Below, piece by piece: positions 54,595 through 63,364 of a stretch of DNA of 64,000 nt. Under the pieces are notes generated by a model. It worked only from the letters and a program-made list of their open reading frames with translations. It did no database searches and had not been told where the DNA came from. The position numbers were made by a program, and so were the translations under genes. Source of the stretch: Planktothrix paucivesiculata PCC 9631 (GTDB lineage Bacteria > Cyanobacteriota > Cyanobacteriia > Cyanobacteriales > Microcoleaceae); assembly GCF_900009265.2 (NCBI RefSeq), contig NZ_LR735026.1:370070-434069 (forward strand), read 5' to 3'. Every line of letters begins with the position of its first letter. Positions within the stretch are counted from its first letter, which is position 1.

Positions 54595-56238
54595 TTAGTT
54601 GTTAGGTTTGAGTCCCAATAACATCTCCACTTCAACCTCTGCATTATCGGGAAAACTGGCGCTGATCCCCACACCCCGAATTGAATTGAGTAGGATCATT
54701 TTATTCGGTTGAAGGGCGATCGCCGGCGACGCTAACAAATATCCCATAGCCCAAGATGTCATTTTTTCAATATCTAAATAGACATAACTATGGTGGGAAC
54801 TAGGTAGGGATTTGCTAATCTCTTGAAACCGTTGGCTTTGATTCAAGGGGTCGGTGGGGTTCTGAGTTATCGCTTCCACCACTGGCCCGCCAAAGGCAAC
54901 AAACATGATATTGGGACTTAACCATCCATGTCCAAATAAAGTACCCTGTTTGGGATCATTCCATTCCGTTACCTCAATTCCAGCTAAACTCCGTTGTTCA
55001 ATATTAATCGGAGGATTACCCCGGGCAACCAGAGTATTGAGTTTATTTAACATTATTTCTGCGGCCGGGCGATCGCTAGTTTCAATTAATACCACTCCCC
55101 CCAACCCCAAGGAGGCTAATACCCCTTTTTCAGAAGCGATCGCAGCCAAAGCAAATTCCCCATCCATCCAGCCAAACACCTCCGTATCGGCGTCCAAATT
55201 AATCGCTTGCAGTGCCAAACGAATTTGACTAATTATCTTCTTCAAATCCCCGTTATTTTCGCCCAAACTTAAAAACTCTAACCAAATTTGATGTAGATCA
55301 TGGCTATTAACCAGGGCTAGGGTTTCACTGGGGAAGCGATTCATCATTTTCCCAAATGCGGGCGTCGGCGGGGACACCTGGCCATCGGGACGGAACTGAG
55401 CGCTTGCTTTTAACCGAATCCCATCCGCTTCTACGCCCATCCCAATCACCATCGATTGAATTGGTTTGACCGAAGATAGGGATTTACTAGATAAACCCGG
55501 AACTTCTGACCAAGTGCTACCGAGATCCGTCGTCAACCGATCATAATCCGCAATAAACACCGTCATCAAGGGTTCCGAGAGATTGACACTTTTCAAGAAC
55601 AGGTCAGATTTTCCCGCTAAACTGACCAAGGAAGGGGAACCCATGAAGGTGTCGATCGCCCGTTTCACGGTGTCAGGACTGACCGCGATTACCAGATGAT
55701 CGTTGATAACCGCCACGTTATATTGTTTTCCCGTTTTTTCGGTATAACTCGATAGACTCACCCCGCGATATTGACTCTGTTGGGATTTAATCTCCGGTGA
55801 GGTCTGTAATTTTTGGGCAAAATGCCAAGCTTTCAATTTATTTTTAATTCCCACAACCATCAACAGTTGGGGTTCCGAACCTAGTTTTCCCCCATCGGGA
55901 GGCAATAAAGCCACCATCACCCCCCCGATCCAAGGTTGAACATCCCGATTAAAATTAATTGGGGTTTGAGCTAAACTCTGTTCTTGAAAAATTTTGATTC
56001 CCCGACTCACTAACGCTTGAGCTTCCGGTGTGCCGAAATTTTGTAATTCTGATAAAACATGAGGCGTTGCCGACACATAAGTGGCCATCATCGCTTCATC
56101 CGGTATCAGTTTGCCACTTTCTAAGGGACTATAGGCTTTGTACCGCTCAGTTTTTAAGTAAAGGGCTGCGGCGACACTCCCACAGACAGTCAGCGCCACC
56201 ACAGCCAAAAGCAGCTTAGATTTTTTTCGGGTCAGCAT
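54595..56238 (-). CDS. DUF3352 family membrane-anchored protein
   Basis: 547 residues. An N-terminal membrane anchor or signal (LLLAVVALTVCGSVAAALYL) is followed by a large extracytoplasmic domain of DUF3352 type. That domain contains DEAMMATYVSATPHVLSELQ, FNRDVQPWIGGVMVALLPP, and a late GHGWLSPNIMFVAFGGPVVEAI segment. The family is common in cyanobacteria and has no known function. Its start is 50 bases from the likely left end of the TnpB element, so the insertion sits in its upstream region. Confidence 0.8.
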   Translation of the reverse strand: MLTRKKSKLLLAVVALTVCGSVAAALYLKTERYKAYSPLESGKLIPDEAMMATYVSATPHVLSELQNFGTPEAQALVSRGIKIFQEQSLAQTPINFNRDVQPWIGGVMVALLPPDGGKLGSEPQLLMVVGIKNKLKAWHFAQKLQTSPEIKSQQSQYRGVSLSSYTEKTGKQYNVAVINDHLVIAVSPDTVKRAIDTFMGSPSLVSLAGKSDLFLKSVNLSEPLMTVFIADYDRLTTDLGSTWSEVPGLSSKSLSSVKPIQSMVIGMGVEADGIRLKASAQFRPDGQVSPPTPAFGKMMNRFPSETLALVNSHDLHQIWLEFLSLGENNGDLKKIISQIRLALQAINLDADTEVFGWMDGEFALAAIASEKGVLASLGLGGVVLIETSDRPAAEIMLNKLNTLVARGNPPINIEQRSLAGIEVTEWNDPKQGTLFGHGWLSPNIMFVAFGGPVVEAITQNPTDPLNQSQRFQEISKSLPSSHHSYVYLDIEKMTSWAMGYLLASPAIALQPNKMILLNSIRGVGISASFPDNAEVEVEMLLGLKPNN

Positions 56239-56317
56239 GATGATTTTTAGGCGGGGGTTGGGATAATCACCCAGGGTTTCGGTTAATTTGATCTATCTTA
56301 ACGTCGTGAGAGGACTC

Positions 56318-56341
56318 CCGCCGAGCGCGTTAGCTTGGCGG
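56318..56341 (+). other. Left-end hairpin of the TnpB element
   Basis: A 9-bp stem CCGCCGAGC/GCTTGGCGG with loop GCGTTA. Outside it, GTCGTGA (56303) and TCACGAC (56351) form a second perfect inverted pair. Such imperfect subterminal hairpins are what TnpA of this family recognises in single-stranded DNA. Confidence 0.7.
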
Positions 56342-56487
56342 TGAGATGAATCACGACCAAAGAAAACATGAGCGATAGCGAATTCGATTTAATTTTCTGG
56401 AGTTGATTGTTGCTCAACATATTTTTTTAACTGTTCATTTGAGCATTAAATGTTATCTTAAAAGAAGATGATAAAGATGTAGCGACA

Positions 56488-57804
56488 ATGTTAAACGTTC
56501 TCAAGGTAAGACTGTATCCAAATAAAGAACAAGAAGTAGCTTTAGTTAAAAGTTTTGGCTGCTGTCGTTTTGTTTGGAATTATTACCTAGAGAAGACTAA
56601 CAACCAGTATAAAGAAACAGGAAAAGGGTTGAATTATTGCGAGATGGCAAAAGATTTAACCCAGCTTAAAAAGCTTCCTGATTACTTGTTTCTACAGGAT
56701 GCTACTGCTACTACATTACAGCAATCATTAAAAAATTTGGAATCGGCTTTTAAAAACTTTTTTCAGAAAAGAGCCAGATTTCCTAAATTCAAAAGTAAGT
56801 ATAAAAAACAATCAATTCGTTATCCCGAAAGTTGTTCAATCAAAGGGAACGGCGTAAAACTTCCCAAATTGGGGATTGTTAAAGCCAGAATCCCAAAAAC
56901 AATTAGCAGCAGAATTAAATCTGTTACCGTGTCTAAGGCAAGTACAGATAAATATTTTGCTGCTATTTTGTTTGAAACCGATGATTTAACCCTTGATAAA
57001 AACGGGAAAATCTCAGGGATTGATTTGGGGTTAACGAGTTTAGTGACAGTGTTTGATGGTGAAACTTACAGGAAAGTTGATCCGATTAAACCCACTAGAA
57101 AATACGCCAAGCGATTAAAAAGGAGGCAACAATCATTATCTCGAAAAACGAAAGGTTCTAATAACCGTAAAAAGCAAGTTAAAAGAGTCGCTAAGGTTCA
57201 TGAGAAGATAGCAAATATTAGGCAAGACTTCCTCCATAAAGTCTCCAGAGAGTTAGTTGATGAGAACCAAGTCATTGTAGTGGAAAACCTTTGTATTAAA
57301 GGATTAGCTCGTACCAAATTGGCAAAATCCGTGTTGGATGCTGGATTTGGGATGTTGCTCAATTTCCTGGGCTACAAACTCGAAAGAGAAGGTGGGAAGT
57401 TGATTGAAGTTGACAGATTTTTCCCGAGCACAAAACTCTGTAATTGCTGCAAATTTAAAAACAATTCATTGAATTTAAGTATTCGTGAATGGGTTTGTCC
57501 GAATTGCCAAATCTACCACGATAGAGATGAGAATGCAGCAAAAAACATCAGGGAAGAAGGGATAAGAATATTGTCAACAAATACTGTGGGACACACAGGA
57601 ATCGAAGCTTGTGGAGAGGATGTAAGACTCGTTGGTCTTTGCACTAAAAAGCATTCTTCTGTGAAACAAGAATCCCCCGTCGAGCGCGTGAGCTTGACGG
57701 GGGAGTGTCAAGTTAGCTTGTTACCCTATCGGGGAAGGGAGCGAAGATTTGTTAATCTAAGGAAAAAGGTGCGAGCATTCAGCCATTACGAGTTATTTCA
57801 ATGA
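56488..57804 (+). CDS. tnpB: TnpB RNA-guided nuclease (OrfB-family)
   Basis: 438 residues. RuvC active-site residues are intact: Asp near 178 (GIDLGL), Glu near 265 (VVENL) and Asp near 346 (DRDENAAKN). A four-cysteine zinc finger spans CNCC and CPNC near 325-342. The N-terminal helix-turn-helix (LKVRLYPNKEQEVALVKS) is typical. TnpB proteins are RNA-guided DNA nucleases, ancestral to Cas12. The frame passes through the right-end hairpin, so the last 30 or so residues would come from flanking host DNA. The stop TGA overlaps the ATG of the next gene (ATGA). Confidence 0.92.
   Translation: MLNVLKVRLYPNKEQEVALVKSFGCCRFVWNYYLEKTNNQYKETGKGLNYCEMAKDLTQLKKLPDYLFLQDATATTLQQSLKNLESAFKNFFQKRARFPKFKSKYKKQSIRYPESCSIKGNGVKLPKLGIVKARIPKTISSRIKSVTVSKASTDKYFAAILFETDDLTLDKNGKISGIDLGLTSLVTVFDGETYRKVDPIKPTRKYAKRLKRRQQSLSRKTKGSNNRKKQVKRVAKVHEKIANIRQDFLHKVSRELVDENQVIVVENLCIKGLARTKLAKSVLDAGFGMLLNFLGYKLEREGGKLIEVDRFFPSTKLCNCCKFKNNSLNLSIREWVCPNCQIYHDRDENAAKNIREEGIRILSTNTVGHTGIEACGEDVRLVGLCTKKHSSVKQESPVERVSLTGECQVSLLPYRGRERRFVNLRKKVRAFSHYELFQ
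57590..57711 (+). ncRNA. Predicted omega-RNA scaffold at the TnpB right end
   Basis: In this family the guide RNA scaffold comes from the 3' end of tnpB and the element's right end, with the guide just beyond. The 12-bp hairpin 57674-57703 and TCAA end the scaffold, so the guide would start at 57712 (GTTAGCTTGTTACCC). The extent upstream is an estimate, and expression is not known. Confidence 0.5.
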
Positions 57805-58727
57805 AAGTAGCAGTTACAGGAGCCACAGGTTTTGTCGGTAGTCGTTTAGTAGAGCGACTCCAACGGTCAGGACATTCGGTATTAATTCTCACCCGTCATC
57901 CAGAAAGGGCGAAACGAGTGTTTCCCAGTTCTGTCTATTCCCAGTTAGAAATTGTTGGTTACACTCCCACAAAATCCGGGGCTTGGCAACAGGCAATTTC
58001 GGGATGTGATGGGGTGGTGAATTTAGCCGGGGCGGGAATTGCCGATGAAAGATGGACACCGCAACGCAAACACGAAATTTTAGAAAGTCGGGCTACGGCT
58101 ACCCAGAAATTAGTTGAAGCGATCGCTTTAGCTAATTCTAAACCTAGTGTCCTGGTTAGTGCTTCGGCCGTCGGATATTACGGAACCAGCGAAACCGCCC
58201 TATTTGATGAACATAGCCCCTCTGGACAGGATTTTCTAGCCAAGGTTTGTCTTGCTTGGGAAACCGCCGCCCAACAGGTCAAGGAAGGGGGAACTCGTTT
58301 AGTTATTTTAAGATTGGGGATTGTTTTAGCCATGGGGGGAGCTTTAGGAAAAATGCTGACTCCCTTTAAACTGTTTGCTGGCGGGCCATTGGGTTCAGGA
58401 GAACAATGGTTTTCTTGGATTCATCGAGAGGATTTAGTCGATTTAATCCTATTAAGTTTAACTAATTCCCAAATCGAAGGAGTTCTCAATGCCACGGCTC
58501 CTAACCCGGTTAGAATGGGGCAGTTATGTCATACTTTAGGGGAAGTTTTGAATCGTCCCTCCTGGCTTCCGGTTCCTGATTTTGCCCTAGAAATGTTATT
58601 AGGGGATGCGGCCCAAGTTATTCTCCAAGGTCAACAAGTTCTGCCCAAACGTACCCTATCCTACAATTTTAATTATCAATATCCAAAAGTTAAACCTGCC
58701 CTAGAAGATATTTTATCCTCTTCATAA
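57801..58727 (+). CDS. TIGR01777 family SDR epimerase-like protein
   Basis: 308 residues with the Rossmann motif MKVAVTGATGFVGSRLVERL, DGVVNLAGAGIADERWTPQR (strongly family-specific), then SASAVGYYGTSE and PSGQDFLAKVCLAWE. The family includes eukaryotic SDR39U1 and chloroplast relatives. The activity is not established. Its ATG overlaps the TnpB stop codon, and the TnpB element lies directly in its promoter region, so it may now depend on promoters in or beyond the element. Confidence 0.9.
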   Translation: MKVAVTGATGFVGSRLVERLQRSGHSVLILTRHPERAKRVFPSSVYSQLEIVGYTPTKSGAWQQAISGCDGVVNLAGAGIADERWTPQRKHEILESRATATQKLVEAIALANSKPSVLVSASAVGYYGTSETALFDEHSPSGQDFLAKVCLAWETAAQQVKEGGTRLVILRLGIVLAMGGALGKMLTPFKLFAGGPLGSGEQWFSWIHREDLVDLILLSLTNSQIEGVLNATAPNPVRMGQLCHTLGEVLNRPSWLPVPDFALEMLLGDAAQVILQGQQVLPKRTLSYNFNYQYPKVKPALEDILSSS

Positions 58728-58773
58728 ATTGGGTATTTTTTTAACCGTTGTTGGGATGAGTGTCCACGAAGAT

Positions 58774-58803
58774 TTGGGCTAAAGCCCAACAACGAATTTT
58801 TTT
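58774..58803 (+). terminator. Possible terminator after the TIGR01777 gene
   Basis: A TTGGGCT/AGCCCAA stem is followed after 7 bases by a T-run. It matches common TTGGGCTTTAGCCCAA repeats, so a repeat origin is possible. Two copies of ATTCGTA lie just after it at 58814-58827. Confidence 0.4.
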
Positions 58804-58849
58804 AATTATTACCCATTCGTAATTCGTAATTCCCCCCAACCTATTAATA

Positions 58850-60226
58850 ATGGATCATTTTAATCAAGCTCGTTCTAGTTTAAAACAAACTTTATCCCGT
58901 TATCAGCATTTACAACGGGGGCGAAGGAGTTCCCATCCTGAATTACAAGCGACCTTACAAAAACAGTTAGAAATTTTATCAACTAACTTAGAAAAGCTAG
59001 AACAGGCAATTATTAGAATTGCGGTCTTTGGTTTAGTTAGTCGGGGAAAATCGGCGGTTTTAAATGCCTTATTAGGGGAAAAAATCCTCCAAACCGGGCC
59101 GTTAAATGGGGTGACTCAATGGCCCCGTTCTATTCGTTGGAGTGTGCCCTTATCTCAGATTGAAGAACCCAATCGAATTGATAATATTGACGAATCAAAT
59201 CCGATTCAAGTTGAGTTAATTGACACCCCGGGATTAGATGAAGTCGCCGGACAGTTACGGGGAGAGATGGCAAAGGAAGTCACCCGACAAGCGGATTTAA
59301 TTTTATTTGTGGTAGCGGGGGATTTAACTAGAACTGAATATGAGGCTTTATTAGAATTACAAAATGCTCATAAACCGTTAATTATTGTTTTCAATAAAAT
59401 TGATTTATATACAGAAACAGAACAGGAAAAAATCTATCAAAATTTGCTAAAATTGGCTAAAATCACAGATGTTCCCCCGGTTGAATATTCCCATAACTCC
59501 CAACCCTTTGAAATTGTCAAGGTATCAGCAGAACCCGCACCCATCCAACTTAGAATTGAATGGCCGGATGGTCGAATAACTTATGAGTGGGAATCTCCAG
59601 TATCGCAAATTGATGAATTAAAACAGATTATTTTAAAGCTATTAAATCGAGAAGGACGCTCACTTTTAGCTTTAAATGCTTTAGTTCAAGGGAGAGAAGC
59701 CGAACGAATAATTGCCCGTCAAAGTATTGAATTACAAGCGGCGGAAGCAGAGGAATTAATCTGGAAATTTACCCGATATAAAGCTCTAGCGGTAGCCTTA
59801 AATCCGATTGCGATTTTAGATGTTTTGGGTGCAACGATTAGCGATTTAATTTTAATTCGGTCTTTAGCCCGTTTATATGGTTTACCCATGACCAGTTATC
59901 AAGCGGGGAAATTATGGCAAAAAATTCTATTAAGTTCGGGAGGGTTACTATTAACTGAAATGGGTAGTGGTTGGATATTGGGATTTGGTAAAAGTGCCGC
60001 CGGGTTAGCAACAGATTTGGTTAATTATGCCGGAATTGCCATTACTCAAGCCTCAATTTCTGCCTATCTAACCTATACCGTTGGTCAGGCGGCACAAGTC
60101 TATTTAGAAAAAGGCTGTAGTTGGGGTGAACAGGGGATTGATACCGCGATTCAAGAGATTTTAAATCAAGTTAACCGAGATAGTTTTATTACGCGATTAA
60201 AGTCGGAAATTGATCGGAGTTCCTAA
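58850..60226 (+). CDS. Dynamin-like/Era-type GTPase with DUF697-like membrane region
   Basis: 458 residues. G1 is GLVSRGKSAVLNALLG near residue 60, G3 DTPGLDE near 124, and G4 NKID near 182. The C-terminal third has hydrophobic stretches (ALAVALNPIAILDVLGATIS, ILLSSGGLLLTEMGSGWILG) like the DUF697 membrane region of cyanobacterial GTPases. It may act at a membrane, for example in remodelling or ion homeostasis; function is not known. It is convergent with the DUF4359 gene and their stop ends overlap by four bases (60223-60226). Confidence 0.87.
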   Translation: MDHFNQARSSLKQTLSRYQHLQRGRRSSHPELQATLQKQLEILSTNLEKLEQAIIRIAVFGLVSRGKSAVLNALLGEKILQTGPLNGVTQWPRSIRWSVPLSQIEEPNRIDNIDESNPIQVELIDTPGLDEVAGQLRGEMAKEVTRQADLILFVVAGDLTRTEYEALLELQNAHKPLIIVFNKIDLYTETEQEKIYQNLLKLAKITDVPPVEYSHNSQPFEIVKVSAEPAPIQLRIEWPDGRITYEWESPVSQIDELKQIILKLLNREGRSLLALNALVQGREAERIIARQSIELQAAEAEELIWKFTRYKALAVALNPIAILDVLGATISDLILIRSLARLYGLPMTSYQAGKLWQKILLSSGGLLLTEMGSGWILGFGKSAAGLATDLVNYAGIAITQASISAYLTYTVGQAAQVYLEKGCSWGEQGIDTAIQEILNQVNRDSFITRLKSEIDRSS

Positions 60227-60657
60227 TTTAATTTTTTGGCGGCAGATTCAGCAGAATTAGGATCTTTTGTCGGAAAGGTGATAAAATTACCAAATCCCCC
60301 CAAGGTTTGATATTTATATCCGGCTATTTCGGTTGTATAAACACTAAATAAAATCGCATTTTGTCGGGTTGTGGATTTATCTACTGTGTCTTTAATTAGG
60401 TGACGTTGGTTGACTATTAAGGTATTACAAGTATTAACTAATGCACTAGAAAATCCTTTTAAAAATTCCGGGACTTGGGATTCTTTACAGATGGATTTTT
60501 TAATTTCGGATGATAATTGGTCGGAAGCATAATTAATATATTCTTCTCGCTGGGGATTGGTAAACGCCATGGTTCCCGCTAAAATAGTCAGTAGGATCAC
60601 ACCTTTCCCCAGATAACCCGAAGAGGATTGAGATGGAACGTAATCAAGTCTCGCCAT
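60223..60657 (-). CDS. DUF4359 family protein
   Basis: 144 residues with one N-terminal membrane segment (GKGVILLTILAGTMAFTNPQ, about 18-34) and an extracytoplasmic part. The motifs AFTNPQREEYINYASDQLSS, NTCNTLI, RQNAILFSVYTTEI and LGGFGNFITF fit DUF4359 proteins of cyanobacteria as I recall them. Two cysteines (in SICKES and NTCNT) may form a disulfide. It is co-directional with the carbonic anhydrase, 31 bases downstream, and could be the last gene of that operon. Confidence 0.75.
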   Translation of the reverse strand: MARLDYVPSQSSSGYLGKGVILLTILAGTMAFTNPQREEYINYASDQLSSEIKKSICKESQVPEFLKGFSSALVNTCNTLIVNQRHLIKDTVDKSTTRQNAILFSVYTTEIAGYKYQTLGGFGNFITFPTKDPNSAESAAKKLN

Positions 60658-60688
60658 GGCATTTCCTAAAAATAACAGACTATCTTGA

Positions 60689-61312
60689 TTATATCTTTCC
60701 AGGGTTCCTCTGTCGCTTCAGGATTTCGCTAGAAGCAGAAAAAGCAGGTTTTGGAGTCACCGCTTGGAATTGCGAGTCTAAGGTAACAAAATAGAGTTCT
60801 ACATCCAAACTCGGATACCGCTCACGAATCTTGGTATAGGCTTGGTTTAAATAATCAACATGGGCTTGATATTCCCGTTCGGGATTTTCATGTAGGTTAG
60901 GGTCAATTAAACTCGCATAAGCTCCACAATCTTGATGATCTAAAATGATCACTTTTTCAATGTCATGGAGTTTATAGGATAACTCTAATTGATCCCAAAA
61001 AACCGTGGCTTCGGCCTCATGGGGAAAACCAGCAATGGCTAGGGAAGCCCCGGCTAGGGCTGTCCAGTCATATTGTTGGGGTAAAATATTAGACAGAAAT
61101 TGCTGTTCGGCGTTCATAAACCGAAAATCAATACAACTTAAGACTAAAGCCTTGGCGTGGTGATTTGCAGATAGAGCGGGTTTAGCAAATTCTAACAGAG
61201 GAATAGAAACAATAGTTGTTAATAGCGATCGCATAAACCAACGACGACTCAACAAATGGGAACAATTCCCCGGACAGCCACATTTTTGAATTCCCTGAAA
61301 ATTATGGTTCAT
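60689..61312 (-). CDS. Beta-carbonic-anhydrase-like protein with twin-arginine signal
   Basis: 207 residues. The zinc-site elements of beta-carbonic anhydrases are present: SCIDFRF with the Cys and the Asp-Arg pair (C-x-D-x-R), and DHQDCGAY with the His and second Cys (H-x-x-C). The N-terminus has CGCPGNC, then SRRWFMRSLLTTIVSIPLLE, which fits a Tat signal (SRRxFLK-like), so it should be exported folded. Its start overlaps the SulP stop by four bases (ATGA), indicating translational coupling. Zn-dependent CO2 hydration is likely but not certain, since this is a divergent branch. Confidence 0.83.
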   Translation of the reverse strand: MNHNFQGIQKCGCPGNCSHLLSRRWFMRSLLTTIVSIPLLEFAKPALSANHHAKALVLSCIDFRFMNAEQQFLSNILPQQYDWTALAGASLAIAGFPHEAEATVFWDQLELSYKLHDIEKVIILDHQDCGAYASLIDPNLHENPEREYQAHVDYLNQAYTKIRERYPSLDVELYFVTLDSQFQAVTPKPAFSASSEILKRQRNPGKI

Positions 61313-62952
61313 GTTTGAAATTCCAACTCTTTTTGTTTAACAGGTTCTTGCAAGGAGCGAATGGCTGCATCAGTGGTTTCAAAACAGTTATTTTGACCAA
61401 TTTTCTCCAACAAACCACTCCGTTCTAAACGTTGCTGAACTTGAGGTTGTAGACCACTTAAAATCAAACGACAACCCCGACGTTTTAGGTCTTGATAGAT
61501 GTCTTCGAGAGCCACTAACGCCGTTGTATCAATATTAGGAACAAACCGCAGTCGCAAAATTAAATACTTGACTTGAGGTTCTTCCCTTAAGAAGGTAGCA
61601 AATCGTTCTGCTGCACCAAAAAATAGAGGGCCATCCACCCGATAAACGGCAATTTCTTTAGTTAATTCCAGAGGAATACCAGGAGGAAAGGCTTCTTCTT
61701 GAGGAACTTTAGCCATTTCAAGTTCACTCATCCGCTTGATAAATAAAACACTAGCAGCAATTAAACCCACTTCCACAGCCAGAATTAAATCAAAGCCAAT
61801 GGTAATCGTCCAAGTCAGTAACATCACGCCAAAATCAGCGTAATCTGCCCTGAACAGCAAACCAATGGTTTCCCATTCAATCATTCTGACACTGGTGACC
61901 ATCAGAATGCCCGCTAAGGCAGCTAGGGGAATTTGAGCCGCTAGAGGCGCGAATATCACCACAATTAGGGCTAGGGCCACACCGTGAATTACTCCCGAAA
62001 GGCGGGTTTTACCCCCAGAGCGGACGTTAACAGCAGTGCGGGCGATGGCCCCCGTCGCCGGAATTCCCCCAAAAAAGGGAACAATTATATTGGCCAATCC
62101 TTGACCAATCAGTTCTCGGTTGCTATTGTGTTTATCGCTAACGGTCATCCCATCGGCTACCACGGCTGACAGTAAGGATTCAATACTTCCTAATGCTGCT
62201 AATGCTAAGGCGGGATTAATTAATTCTCGGAGTAAACCCCAATCTTGCCAATGGGGAATACCATGGGGAAGGGGTAGAGATTGGGGAATTTCGCCAATCA
62301 TCTGAATATTTAGGTGAAAATAGGCCGTTAATCCAGTTGCTAATACTAATCCTACCAAAGAACCGGGAATCAGACGGGTGATTTTGACCCAAAATATTTT
62401 GGTGAAAATCACAACACTGGCAATACTAACCGTTGCCCAATTAATATTTTCTAAATGGCTAAAAGTTTGTAATAGACCGGGAAAAAAGTGTTCACTCCGA
62501 GGTAAATCTAGGCCGAAAAAATTATTCAGTTGACTACAAAAAATAATCACCGCAATCCCATTTGTAAAGCCACTGGTGACGGGATAGGGAATAAATTTCA
62601 CCATTTGGCCTAATTTAGTCACTCCCAAAGCCACCTGAATGATTCCGGCCATGACTCCTGCTATCCAAACTTTCTCAATCCCGTATTTACCGACAATTCC
62701 AATTAAAATTACGGCCATGGCTCCGGTAGGCCCGGTAATTTGTACCTGTGACCCCCCACAGATAGCCGCGACAATCCCGGCGATAATGGCGGTATAAAGT
62801 CCCGCTTTGGGTTCGACTCCACTGGCTACCGCAAAGGCTAGGGCCAGGGGTAAGGCGACAATCGCGGCGGTAATTCCTCCGGTTAAATCACCTCGCCAAG
62901 AGCTAAAAATATTACCTAAGCCCAAGTTGGGTTTAACGACTTCTTCTATCAT
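61309..62952 (-). CDS. SulP family anion transporter with STAS domain
   Basis: 547 residues. The transport core of about 10-14 helices (residues 15-400) includes GGITAAIVALPLALAFAVASG and GGSQVQITGPTGAMAVIL, the SulP signatures. The C-terminal STAS domain covers about 430-540 (VDGPLFFGAAERF, LRFVPNIDTTALVALEDIYQ). SulP members carry sulfate, bicarbonate or other anions; BicA is a bicarbonate example. The neighbouring carbonic anhydrase favours bicarbonate, but the GGSQVQITGP loop is more like the sulfate-permease group. It follows the ArsR gene by 22 bases. Confidence 0.9.
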   Translation of the reverse strand: MIEEVVKPNLGLGNIFSSWRGDLTGGITAAIVALPLALAFAVASGVEPKAGLYTAIIAGIVAAICGGSQVQITGPTGAMAVILIGIVGKYGIEKVWIAGVMAGIIQVALGVTKLGQMVKFIPYPVTSGFTNGIAVIIFCSQLNNFFGLDLPRSEHFFPGLLQTFSHLENINWATVSIASVVIFTKIFWVKITRLIPGSLVGLVLATGLTAYFHLNIQMIGEIPQSLPLPHGIPHWQDWGLLRELINPALALAALGSIESLLSAVVADGMTVSDKHNSNRELIGQGLANIIVPFFGGIPATGAIARTAVNVRSGGKTRLSGVIHGVALALIVVIFAPLAAQIPLAALAGILMVTSVRMIEWETIGLLFRADYADFGVMLLTWTITIGFDLILAVEVGLIAASVLFIKRMSELEMAKVPQEEAFPPGIPLELTKEIAVYRVDGPLFFGAAERFATFLREEPQVKYLILRLRFVPNIDTTALVALEDIYQDLKRRGCRLILSGLQPQVQQRLERSGLLEKIGQNNCFETTDAAIRSLQEPVKQKELEFQT

Positions 62953-62974
62953 GGCTGTAGTAGTGTTGTGATAG

Positions 62975-63319
62975 TCATTTATGATCTTCTGAATTTGGAT
63001 GTTCGAGATTTTCTAAGACATCACGCACTTCTACGAGATGGTTATTAAAAACTTCTAGGGCGGCATCGAGAACTTGAAAAATCGCCGGGTCACGGATGCA
63101 GTAGAAGATATAGTTTCCTTGGCGTCGGGCTTTGACTAGATTATAGCGACGCAGAATTGCTAACTGCTGAGAAACTGAAGATGCCTCAACTTCAATCCAT
63201 TGGGCGATATCGTTAACGCTTTTTTCCCCAACACGCAAGGTGTCTAAAATCTGTATCCGCAGAGGGTTAGACAGCACTTTGAAGAAATCGGCTTTGAAGT
63301 AACTGGGCTGAAATGTCAT
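62975..63319 (-). CDS. ArsR/SmtB family transcriptional regulator
   Basis: About 114 residues of winged helix: FKVLSNPLRIQILDTLRVGE, WIEVEASSVSQQLAILRRYN and RQGNYIFYCIRDPAIF. No metal-site cysteine cluster (CVC-type) is visible, so it may sense something other than the usual metals, for example through ligand or redox. Start ATG 63319 is preferred because the palindromic operator candidate lies just upstream; a TTG at 63349 would put that operator inside the coding sequence. It is the first gene of the ArsR-SulP-CA operon. Confidence 0.88.
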   Translation of the reverse strand: MTFQPSYFKADFFKVLSNPLRIQILDTLRVGEKSVNDIAQWIEVEASSVSQQLAILRRYNLVKARRQGNYIFYCIRDPAIFQVLDAALEVFNNHLVEVRDVLENLEHPNSEDHK

Positions 63320-63331
63320 TTCATTGGGTTT

Positions 63332-63364
63332 GTATCTGAGTATCTTCAAATATCTTCAGATACT
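63332..63364. promoter_or_regulatory. Candidate ArsR operator
   Basis: Palindromic arms GTATCTGA (63332-63339) and TCAGATAC (63356-63363) are overlapped by AGTATCT (63339-63345) and AGATACT (63358-63364). Inside are two direct copies of TATCTTCA (63341 and 63351). The layout and position 13 bases before the ATG fit an autorepressor site. Confidence 0.6.

Larger units (their letters stand above)
56293..57711 (+). mobile_element. tnpA-less IS200/IS605-type (TnpB-only) element
   Basis: Both ends carry a hairpin with the same text, CCG(C/T)CGAGCGCGT.AGCTTG. The left is at 56318-56341 (9-bp stem) and the right at 57674-57703 (12-bp stem). TTGAT (56288-56292), the target motif known for ISDra2, precedes the left end. 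The right hairpin is followed by TCAA at 57708-57711, the right cleavage motif in that family. The boundaries given assume that model. No tnpA is present, so movement would need a transposase elsewhere. Confidence 0.75.
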
